Of a stretch of DNA of 64,000 nt, positions 1 to 9,429 are shown in pieces. The DNA comes from Ophiosphaerella korrae. Lineage: Eukaryota; Ascomycota; Dothideomycetes; Pleosporales; Phaeosphaeriaceae. Location of the stretch: the NCBI GenBank assembly GCA_028456385.1, contig JALNQF010000015.1:124001-188000 (forward strand). Reading direction: 5' to 3'. Both the position numbers and the translations under genes were made by a program. The notes beneath the pieces were generated by a model. That model was not told the DNA's origin. It did no database searches and saw only the letters and a list, made by a program, of their open reading frames with translations. The first letter of the stretch is position 1. Each line of letters opens with the position of its first letter.

Positions 1-587
1 CTTTGGCGTTATGGTTACCTTTGGACAGGACCCAGCATCCTATACCCCTACTGTTTTTTTTTTTTTTTTTTTTTCAATTACAGTCTGCCTACTGATATAA
101 ATATCCGCTCGCATGTATGCGTCTATATCCATAGAATGTTGAATGTATCTTAGCATTCTTCAGACGGTGCGTTAAGTGTAATAAGTAGATGAAGGCGCGG
201 GGCAAAGCTCATACCATGTTTGGGTCAAGATTCAAGTAGATATGATACCATAGTAAATTGATGCGATCCCTAGAAACTTTGCTACGCCATGCTTTTTGTT
301 ATACATGTAGCGTTAGGTTGTCTAGTTTGACTGTCACGAATATGCAAGAGACGTATTGAAGTAGAAGAACTTGTTCTTGATTGATAAAACTTGACGATCC
401 GGTAGGAAAGCTGAAAGAGTTTATCTACGCAAGACAGTTATGGAGTGTCCGGGATACGTTTCCATCGTTGCTGAACCAGCGTCACTACTTTTGTAGTCAT
501 ATTCACAAACATCGTTATGTGCCTAGGTATATGGCCCTATGCTGAACTTGAGCTTTTTGTCAAGTCTAAAAAACGCAAAATATACAC
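1..587. other. Gene-free left edge
   Basis: I see no coding sequence here. It lies beyond the 3' end of the minus-strand peptide transporter. The only structure is a run of 21 T at 54-74. The rest is unremarkable AT-rich sequence with short spurious frames. Confidence 0.6.
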
Positions 588-2511
588 TTAAACCCTTCCA
601 ACTCTCTCAAAACTAGCAGTCCCAACTGTACTCTCGCTCTCAACACTCCGCCTTGTCTCTGCCAACTCTATATCATCCGCACATTCCACCATCCTTGCCT
701 CACCCTCGACGCCTGCAAACATTCTCCAAAACAGAATACCCGTGCCCGCCGCAGCAATCGCCAATCCAAAGTACAGCCATTGCACATAGGGATCTCGCGC
801 AAGCGGCGCAACCAATATACCCAGCGCACTGCCCCCCGCAGAAGTAAGTAGGAACAAACTCATGATAAAACTCTTCATATTCTCGGGTGCCTTTGCATAC
901 GCAAGTTCCAGCCCAGTAATGCTGGCAAGAATCTCGCTCAACGCGACGAGAATGTATGCGGGTGCTTGCCACGCGATGTGGATCTCGTTTGGCAAGAATT
1001 TTCCGTCGGCAAGCATTGCGGCGTCGCATTTGAGCGGATTAGAATAGCAAGGGGGGGCGCGATAGATTGCGGCTTGGAGCATGCCGGCGTATAGCATTGC
1101 AAAGGCAGCGACGAGGAAGCCTAGCGTGATGCGCGAGATTGGCGTCAAGGCGATGTGGAGCTTTGTGCGGATGAGAGGGTATACAATGCGGTCCATGATT
1201 GGGATGAAGATGATGATGGTGATGGGGTCAATGTTTGGGAAGATGTCGTTTGGTAGGCCGTGGAGTTGCATCTGGCCAGCTAGGACAATCCAATACATGT
1301 TAGAGTTCCGGCTGGAGAAGCTTGGGGTGGGGGGGGGGGGGGGGGGGAGGCAGAAGATTACTACTGTACATACCTTGTGAGATGAAATTATTCATCATCT
1401 GAGAAAAAGTCACCCAATAAACGGGGAAATATAAAAAGACTTTACAGGCTACCAACGCCGTTTTCAACTCATCGACAAACTTGTCATCCCAGGCTACTGA
1501 ATGCCTCTTCAAAGCACGACCCGGCAAGGATGGCTTTGCTTTTTCGAGGTCGAATCCATTTCTCATTGCGATGTACAGCGCGCGAAAACAATTGCCAATG
1601 ACACCGCCCTGTGGCGGCTTGAGGACGTAATCCTTCTTCCCCTTGACCAGCACCACAAAGCCAATGCCAAACATCAACAGCGGCAGCAAATAGGCGCTCC
1701 AAAACCCCACATGCAGCTCCAACGTCGTTGTAGCAATAGCTGAGATGGACCCAACATTAATCGCCATATAAAACGCCATCAACACGCGCTGCACCGTAAG
1801 TTCCGGGTCGACAATCACTCGCCTCCCGCCGCGCAATGTCCTGACAAACGGCCTCGTGGACCGCACTTGCTCCGCGATAAGCGGCGAGACATTACTCTTG
1901 ATCCCACCGGTCCCCAAGCCAATAACCACCATGGCAACCAGCAAGCCCGGCAACGCGAACCCCCGATCCACGCTCTGCGGCAAACTCGTCCCAAACAAAA
2001 CCGCGATGCCCACCATGTACACGACGCTAAACCACTTGATGGTCGCGTACTTGCCGAGATACTGGTCCGAAACAATTGCCCCAAGCACGGGCGTCATGTA
2101 GCACCAGCATTGGAAAAAGTTGGTCATGGCGGTTGCGCGGGATTGCCCTAGTCCCAACGCGCCGGGCAGTCCGTTAGGGTCCTGGTGTGCGTTGGCAATA
2201 TAGTTTTGGAACGGGCCGGAGAGGCCGTAGTATGCGAAGCGCTCGCATAGTTCGACAATGGCGACGAGGAACGCGCCATATGGGAGATTGTCGGAAGTTC
2301 GCGGTAGGATAGAGAGCTCTTCTGGCGTTGGGGTGGGGCCATCTATGTTTGGATTTTCGGGTTCCTTGTCGTCGACTGCGTTTTGGTTTGACGGTGAGGA
2401 GTGGGAGTGGGAGTGGTGGGCGGTGGGTTGAGCGCTTGTTTCTTCGGTCTGAGCAACTGTGGTGTATGCACCCCTTGCCTCGCTTCTTTGAGAATTCCAG
2501 ATAGATGGCAT
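588..2511 (-). CDS. PTR2-type proton-coupled oligopeptide transporter
   Basis: This is a plasma-membrane di/tripeptide:proton symporter of the POT/PTR2 family (major facilitator fold). Exon 1 is 1374-2511, the intron 1280-1373 and exon 2 588-1279, giving 609 aa, the usual length. The join gives NNFISQ/AGQMQLHGLPND, the conserved PTR2 segment. Other hallmarks are ELCERFAYYGLSGPFQNY near residue 85, GTGGIKSNVSPLIAEQ and the FPNIDPI motif in exon 2, with many hydrophobic helices. The first 65 residues are hydrophilic and Ser/His/Pro-rich, like other fungal PTR2 N-termini. I chose the ATG at 2511 (MPSIWNSQ); an in-frame ATG at 2568 would add 19 residues. The intron carries a run of 19 G on the plus strand. 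The family assignment is secure; the substrate is inferred from the family. Confidence 0.93.
1329..1347. repeat. Poly-G(19) tract inside the PTR2 intron
   Basis: Nineteen consecutive G on the plus strand, so poly-C on the coding strand, lie 49 bp upstream of the 3' splice site within the 94-bp intron. On the transcript the tract is pyrimidine-rich. Homopolymers this long vary in length and are prone to sequencing error. Confidence 0.9.
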
Positions 2512-2919
2512 ATCGTGGTTTACCTCTCCTGGGTAAATACTCCTATTTCGACGCTCTTGACATGGCAATATGAATTTGGGTAGTTTGGTTCACGTGCGTA
2601 GGCCTTCAAGTGACGCGATATCGCAAAGGCTGTGTACCGTCCCTAGGACTAGTTCAGTGCATAACGACTGATAAAAAATGAAGCCATAGTATACGACTTA
2701 AGTTCTTTCGAAGTTTAAGAGCTGATTGAAGGTTTGCTAGTCAGGACAGAATTAGAAGACACGGTGCACGCTTACAGAGGTGAGACGGTTGTCTCCCAGT
2801 CTAAGCCGAAAGCGGACGTCAATCAACACTCGCTTTATGGGCAATGTAATTATTGACTTGATGTAAGACTGGCGAACTTTCAATCTCACTAAAGTGCCTT
2901 TGCCATGTCATTATCTGCG
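2512..2919. other. Spacer between PTR2 5' side and CHL1 3' end
   Basis: This spacer should hold the promoter and leader of the peptide transporter and the 3' UTR of CHL1, both read on the minus strand. I see no further gene. Confidence 0.5.
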
Positions 2920-5572
2920 TTACTGAGCTTTGCCTGCAAAAAAGTCGTTGAGCTTCTGCTCGACGTCTCTCATCCCTGCCCCCTTGACCAAGCTCCCTCT
3001 GATCCATCCGGGTAGTTTATCTTGGATACGCTTGGTTCCATATCGCCTATCTAGCATCAAAATTGCAGCATAATCGCCCTTATGCCTAATTGCACGTCCG
3101 ACGCATTGGTTGACGGCTCGCATACAGGCATTTTCAAAAAAATCCTGTGCCGCCGTTCGCCCCTCTCCTCCCCGCTGAGTATCCTTGGTAGAGATGTATT
3201 GCATCTTTGCCTTCCATTCCGCCGAGTGTGGGTTTGGAAATGGCAGCCCAACGACAACCACACCACGACCAAGTGCATCGCTGAAATTGATGCCTTCAGA
3301 AAGTGTACCGCCAATCACCGCAAAAAGTAACCCACCACGACCATTGCCAGACGCAATGGCAGCACTATAAGCAGTAAGGACAGAGTCCGCAGCAGCGCCT
3401 TTGCCTGAAATGGGTTGTGCTGAGCTTAACTGAGTACTGCGCTTTTCAAGAAAGACTGGCTTAGTTTGTGTAAACTGGTCCCACATTTTGACATTCGATC
3501 TGGGTCCAGGGAGACGTTTCCATGCCGCGATACAAAGGTCGAGGTAAGAGTAGCTAGGGAAAAAGACAACCACACCATCTGGTATATGTCGTATCATGGT
3601 GAGAATAGCATTGCCAAGATCCACCATTGTTTTTTCTTTGTTGCGACTTTCAAATGTGAAATCGAATTCCTGGCTGGAGGATGCTTCAACTACAGGTATG
3701 GCGAGGAGACTGGAGGGTGGAATGACGTGCCCACAAGAGAGTGTCATGATATTTGAGGGGTTTAGATATGCAAGCAGATACTGCTCGTAGTCGCTCATTG
3801 GAGACATGGTGCCTCCTGCTAGTACAACTGCCCTTGCTTCCTCTACAATGTCTTTAAAGTGAAAGGTTGGGTCGAGCAGCATGTACCTTAACGTAATACT
3901 AGAGTTATCTTCTTTTGAATAGAAGAATCGGCCCTCGTCTGAAGGATTCATCAATGAGAGAAGAAATGCTTGAACATGCATCAAGACTGGCACAGTCTGA
4001 CGCGGGCTTTTCTCATATGTCTTCTTATTGGCGTTGCTTGGTATGCCACTTGTTACCGACTCGGAATACGCAGTGTAGCCATCTACTTTCCGCGCGAGCC
4101 TGCTCTCTTGAAGATACAAATTCAGCTTGAAGATGTTGACTTGATCAACGCCTTTGCCAGACATAATCGAGAGCATATCAACTAAACCATCCGTTGTTTT
4201 CGCATCACGGTCGATTGTGGTGAGATATGTGATAATTGAATCTAGAATACGAACAGTCTGCGCAACATAGACCCGATTCTTGCCTTTGAGCTTGTTGCGA
4301 AATTTTTGAAGGTAAACTGTAAGTTGTGCGCGAGCCTGTTGTACTTGATCGAGCGTCACAGATACAGAGTATATGCCTGCAATTGCATCCATCAAATTAT
4401 GTGCTTCATCGATGATGACAACATGACCATTGAGTGAGAGGCCAAGAGCCTCTCGAGCAGACCTTTGGAGGAGAAGCGGATATGGCAATGTAACGATCTG
4501 AAACTGTCAGCGTTGAATCAAGCCGGGCATAGGGTATGCGTAATAATACCTCGGAGTGCTGAATCACAGGTCGTGAAGCGTAGTAAGGACAAATGCCTAG
4601 CTTCTTTCCCACAAGACCCAGCTCCTCGATATCTCTGATCTTCGCTAGTGTATGATCTCGGAAATCGTGCACTATACTTTCTTTATCTTTTCCTGGGATG
4701 TACGGGCACCGGCTTTCAACGGTATTGGCCTGTTGCAACTCGACGCAGCGTTCATTGATCGCAGTGGCATTCCCAAGTCGGCTAACCTTCCCGTTAATAC
4801 ACAGATTCTTCCTAGATCCCAACGTCAAATGTTTCACATCTTCTACGAGCATATCAAGTTCGGTATTGTCTTGATCATCTGGAGCAAGTGCCGGGGGTAG
4901 TTTGACCCGAGACAGCTCATTCGTAAACTGCGTCAATTGTGAATGGGTTCGAGAGCAGAAGAATATCTTGGTCTCGTCCAGCATTTCTCCTTCTTGAGCC
5001 GAAGTAGAACCCACCGAGTAGCCAAGCTTCTCCATCAATGCTTGGGTCTCTAATGAGAGCCCCGACTCACTGAAAGTGGAGGCCCTCGTTGTTTTCTGGG
5101 ACTCGTCCTGGCTGTCATAATCGTCCAGAACAAAATGGGCTTCGGCATCCGGTCCGTTTGTTTCACCTGCCCCCAGGTTCTGCCGCTTGTAAGGTGGCTC
5201 TTCGCTCTCAACTCGTCGCTTAGCTCGCGCCTCCTTAGCCTTGATTTTGGCAATGCGGCTGCTGAGTTCCTGTCTGCGTCGCCGAGCCTCTTCTATTCTC
5301 TGATTTCGTGCATGCTCAAGCATCCATGCAGGCTCATTACTAGCATCCGTATCGATTGTAAAACCATCTTCAAACGTCCGCCTTTTGTGATCGCGCAGCC
5401 ATGTCAAAGAACCGCAGATCAAACTCAATGATTTGCCAGTTCCAGTCGGCGACTCAAATATGCCGACTTTACCCGTTTCCAAGCAGTCATAGACCGCATT
5501 CATAAACTCTTTCTGTATATCATACGGCTGGAACGGATGATGGAAGTCGCGCTCATTGTTATCGCCACTCAT
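2920..5572 (-). CDS. CHL1: CHL1/DDX11-type iron-sulfur DNA helicase
   Basis: Superfamily 2 helicase of the XPD/Rad3-FANCJ-DDX11 group. Chl1 acts in sister-chromatid cohesion and replication-linked repair in the nucleus. Exon 1 is 4550-5572, the intron 4498-4549 and exon 2 2920-4497, giving 866 aa. The splice restores the expected SE/IVTLPYPLLL. Visible motifs are PYDIQKEFM (Q-motif-like), Walker A SPTGTGKS at about 41-48, DEAH at about 371-374 and the C-terminal QCVGRAIRHKGD. Four cysteines at about residues 258, 276, 289 and 328 fit the Fe-S cluster ligands of this family. The run of basic and acidic residues at 100-220 is the typical variable insert. The start ATG at 5572 lies only 113 bp below the end of the acyltransferase pseudogene, so the CHL1 promoter probably overlaps pseudogene remains. 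Confidence 0.93.
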
Positions 5573-5685
5573 AGCTGAAAGATTATGCAATGTTAGGTTG
5601 GTGCGTGAGGGTAGGGACGCGCATGCCAAGTCCTGCAGGTCTAGCTTAATAAGCACAGCGAATGATTTGGAACTTCTCCATCTAC

Positions 5686-7044
5686 CTAACCTATCAGGTC
5701 TACAGTCTGCATCCACTCTGCATCATGCTTTAATCTATCTATATCCTCTTTGCGCAGACACATGGCTACAGCAATTGCCCCGTCGCCGTCTTTGGGCATA
5801 GCGTACATAAGGGACTCTACAGGTATAAAACCTGGTCGCCGCACAATGGCAGGAGATCCAAGGCCAAGGCCAAAGTCCTATTCATATGTCAGAATCTTGG
5901 TCCAGGAGCTGAATGCAATGTCAGCAGCCTGTAGCCTGGCCGTGAAGCTGATCTTTGAAATGTTGTCCGCTGGTCCTGAGACATAGGTTACCAACGCTCG
6001 TGTTCGTCTTGCTAGGTCTGATGTAGTGGGATTGATTTGTTGTCTCATGGTAGGGGCAATGTGTCCAATAGGTGCCACTGACAGCACAGACACCAGGTAT
6101 TTTGTGCAAGTCATATTCTGCAAGATACCAGGATAGTGACCGTCAACGCCGAGGTATCGCCTCGCGTCGACGGTGCGAGCAACGGTTACGCCGGCGTTCT
6201 TGACGGGCCGTGATTCTCGGACGCGTAATATTGACTTGAAGATGAACGCAGATAGGCTGTCATCGGTCGATATATACCCACCGAAGTCTTTTGGGAGCCC
6301 AACTGCAGCCGCTTCTTCTAGTCTTTTCAGTAAGGATGCATTGAAATTGAAATAGATTCACAAGCATTCTGGCGGCACCTGAAGATCTGGCGTGGTTAAT
6401 TCCTGCTTGACCAAACCCCCTTGATCCGGTAACAGTTGATCTTGAAGGCCTTTCTGTAGGTCTTCGGCGTCTGCCTCAACCAAGGGTACCAGCCCTGTTC
6501 TTTGCATATTTCCAATGCTCAACTCATCTTGCGTGAAGTCTTTACCACTGCACGCCTTCGATAACCACCCTATTACTGCAGCCTGGCCCTTCGTGTCGCG
6601 TGTATTGTGTTGCATGTTCACACACGGGACTACCCCGCCTTTGATAAAACTGAGTTGTACTAGTAAGACAGGTGCAGAGCCATTAGCATCTCCAGAGGAC
6701 TTGGTCAAAACTAGCAGAAGCCACTGCCGGACAGGGGGCCCATAGCTCTTCTCCCATCATCGGCATTGGAAACCCTGCATTCTTCATCTGCGCAAAAGTT
6801 GGAATTGATTCGTCTGCCTCATATTGCTTGACAGTGAGGCTTGGCACTGGCTCTAGGGGTTGGAGTAGCTTACGTTGACGACTTGACCGGCTACTCAGGG
6901 GAAGTTCTTGCCCAAACTCTCTAGCCCACGAGTCATTGTCAACACGATTGTAGACCAGTGTTTTGAGTCTGATATGGGAAACACAAAGGCAAGCTGTGTG
7001 CCAATGACATCAAGAGCCAGATCAAGAGCCAGATCAAGAGCCAT
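5686..7044 (-). pseudogene. Decayed HXXXD acyltransferase (trichothecene 3-O-acetyltransferase-like family)
   Basis: A full-length but broken copy of a fungal CoA-dependent acyltransferase (transferase family PF02458). Read from ATG 7044 to TAG 5686 it spans 453 codon-equivalents, the normal size. Recognisable pieces are an N-terminal LAFVFPISD segment, VAGQVVN, PVLLVQLSFI, the catalytic HNTRD (HXXXD) near 6609-6595, YISTDDSLSAF, DARRYLG, YPGILQNMT and a final DFGLGLGSP stretch. In-frame stops occur at 6895-6897 (TGA), 6358-6360 (TGA) and 5878-5880 (TAG). The segment at about 6735-6866 (PLEPVPSLTVKQY onward) sits in another frame, so there are two compensating indels. A 12-bp triplication expands the N-terminus. 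The family is clear from many motifs in order; the ancestral substrate cannot be told. No biosynthetic neighbours are present. Confidence 0.85.
7009..7044. repeat. 12-bp tandem repeat, three copies
   Basis: The unit atcaagagccag occurs three times in tandem, the last copy ending in at. It overlaps the presumed start of the acyltransferase pseudogene, where it would encode repeated LDLA on the minus strand. Confidence 0.9.
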
Positions 7045-8638
7045 AGCTTAGTTGTAGTTCGTACTTTAGTGCAATATGTCACGACTCAGTTTCGTCTGGT
7101 GGTTGGAGAGTGAGGCGTAGGTAGTGGTTCACTTGGATCCAATCGAACTTCTAGCCTTGTCCACTGACTAGTGGTGATACAGGCTAGCCGCGAATGGTAG
7201 ACGTAATGATGGGCCCAGATAATTTGACCAAATAATTGCACCCTCGAAAACAGGACGGAACTGGATTTCGGCATGCTCGTACTGCTATTCAACATATGTA
7301 CAGCACTCCAAATTTGCTGTCACACCGAGTCATGCAGACTCCATATAATATGAATCATCTGAGGCTAGTTGAGCTGTGTGATCAAAATTGTACTACACTA
7401 TGGAGGGTTTGAGGTTCCACAAAACCGTTCTTGAAATTGTTGCATAATGTGCCCTGCAGCCAGAAACAAATCTACTACGTACATAGAATAGAGGTGTAAA
7501 TTATCACTGGTACGCCAGGCCAAGAGTTCCGAGAAATCACCTCCCGAGCCGATCTGTTTACTCCACCCGGGTGTATTATCACTGGTACGCCAGACCAAGA
7601 GTTCCGAGAAATCACCTCCCGAGCCGATCTGTTTGCTCCACCCGGGTGTATTAGGATAGCGATGCAATGCTGCCCGACTTTATTTTTGAAAAGGAGAAGA
7701 AATGGCTCAGATGTAGGTTACGGAGTTAATATGTTGGCTGGGTTGCTGCGCGGACGAAAAAAGTGACCCCGTGTCGCCCTGGAATACGAGTACAGCGCCA
7801 AGGCAGCCTATTATTGTGTTTATACCTGGGGTAAATAGCGTGACATATCCCCATTGTGGCTGTCTATGCTCGTCTGGCCCTTCTCTTCGGACGACGAGGA
7901 TTTGCTGTGCCTCCTTTGACAGAACAGGGGTTGTGCGACGTTGAAATCTCTGTGCGTTGGACGGCTCGGGCATGGCATGTCCAGTCGGAGTGATTGGAGC
8001 TTTACAGAGAAGGCGTAGCGGGTCAAGATTACGGCAATCGGAGCAGGTCCCACTATTCAGTGTATGGCAATCGGGGCGGCTGCTGGTTGGGGAAATATCT
8101 CACTAAGCAATGCCAGCGGACCAAGGGAGATGCGGTCAGAATAATGATGAATAACATGGGTAGTTAACAAGACTGGGTGCTGTGCACAAAAAGTCAACTA
8201 AATCAAACAGGTATCTCAGGTCCAAGGAATAAACCGATCCAAAGCTATGACTTTTCTTGCCTTTTGATTCCATCTAGAAACCGCCCTGCTGCCGCAATGC
8301 TTCTTATCCAGACAATAGGCATAAATGTGTATAGTAGTTCGCCTTTTGCCTGCCTAAATAAAAACCAAGATTCAGCCGTAGTGTCGTGCAAGATCATGAC
8401 TATGCACAAATCTCGTGGTAACCAAAAAATATTCCATCCCATATTCCCAAAGTGCTCCAGAACTCCGTGGATCTCGTACCAACCAAGTAGAGACCATTAA
8501 TGCGTGCAGTGCTAAACGCCGCTCCTATGCCGACGCCAGTGCAGAGTGCTTTCTATCAGAGAAATTGCCGGGATCGTGGCTCGTAAAGTGCTGTAAACCC
8601 AAATATGTAGATGGCAAGAAGAGTGCTGGAGTGGAGTG
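7045..8638. other. Gene-poor stretch with a tandem duplication
   Basis: No protein family was recognised. It contains the 75-bp tandem duplication described separately and two short minus-strand frames (7398-7667 and 7707-7973) without homology I can name. It probably also includes the 3' UTR of Ras2 and the former promoter of the pseudogene. Confidence 0.5.
7501..7650. repeat. 75-bp tandem duplication
   Basis: Two adjacent 75-bp copies (7501-7575 and 7576-7650) start with ttatcactggtacgcca and end with cccgggtgta, differing at about two positions. The period is 25 codons, and on the minus strand both copies are open and encode a repeat beginning TPGWSKQIGSGGD. Near identity implies a recent duplication. 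Confidence 0.92.
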
Positions 8639-9429
8639 CTAGAGTATAACACAATTGGGCTTGCCTTTGGGCCTTCGGTTGCTGTTGTGGCCCCCTCGTC
8701 CTCGGCGGCCTTCAGCTATTTGGCGGCCGCGGTCTTCCTTGTGATGGTCGGTACGTCGTGTCTTTAGTTTGTCGGTGGGCATACGGCCACTGCCCTGGTT
8801 GCGTTGTTTCCGCAGTTGTCGGACAACATCAAAAAAGGCCTTTTCGACATTGACACAGTTCTTGGCCGAGGCCTCGACAAAGTCGCATCCCAAATCTTTG
8901 GCGAGGGCCTGTCCTTCTTGTGTTGAAACTTCACGCTCAGTGACGCGGTCGCATTTGTTGCCTACGAGCATGACGGGGGCGTGACCAAAGACGGGGGCAG
9001 ATGCGCTCATGGGCGAGCCTGGGTAAGTTGGTGAGCCGGCCATGGCTGTCTCCTTGACGCGCTGGATCTGGCTGTGGAAGCGCTGTATACGGGCAAAGGA
9101 GGAGCGCGAGGAGATGCTGTAGACGAGGACGAAGCCTTCGCCATCGCGTATCCACTGATCTCGCAGGGCAATGTACTCTTCCTGGCCAGCCGTGTCAAGC
9201 ACCTCGAGCATGCACGACTGGGTATCGATCTGGACCTGTTTGCGGTACGAGTCCTCGATGGTGGGGTCGTATGTCTCGACGAAATGATTCAGGCACAGCT
9301 GTGGGGGGTTAGCCGTGTGCATGTGAAAGTCAGGGCAAGTGGTGGAGGTACCTGGATGGTCAGGGCCGTCTTGCCCACGCCGCCGTCGCCGAGCACCACC
9401 AGCTTGTACAGCGTCATTTTGCCGGCCAT
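8639..9429 (-). CDS. ras2: Ras2/RasB-type small GTPase
   Basis: Membrane-anchored Ras GTPase of the second fungal Ras class, which signals in morphogenesis, MAPK and cAMP pathways. Exon 1 is 9352-9429, the intron 9299-9351 and exon 2 8639-9298, giving 245 aa. The G1 loop is GDGGVGKTAL at about 14-23, the effector loop YDPTIEDSYR, G3 DTAGQEEY, G4 NKCD and G5 EASAKN. A roughly 17-residue Pro/Ser insert before the G4 strand and a long basic C-terminus are typical of Ras2. The protein ends CVIL, a CAAX box whose final Leu favours geranylgeranylation. DTAGQEEYIALRDQ and ETYDPTIED separate it from Ras1 and Rsr1. A very long GC-rich region lies upstream of the ATG. Confidence 0.94.

Noticed and set aside
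5686..7044. RIP (repeat-induced point mutation) as the cause of the pseudogene stops
   Set aside because: Two stops are TGA at positions where Trp would be expected from the surrounding motifs, and one TAG stands where a Leu is typical. These are not the CpA-to-TpA pattern of RIP, and indels are also present, so ordinary decay is the simpler account.
7707..7973. An 88-codon minus-strand frame that might be a small gene
   Set aside because: No recognised family, no convincing start context or splice partners, and another frame of similar length overlaps it.
2920..9429. A secondary-metabolite gene cluster around the acyltransferase remnant
   Set aside because: Neighbours are CHL1 and ras2, both housekeeping. 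No polyketide synthase, NRPS, terpene synthase or P450 is present.
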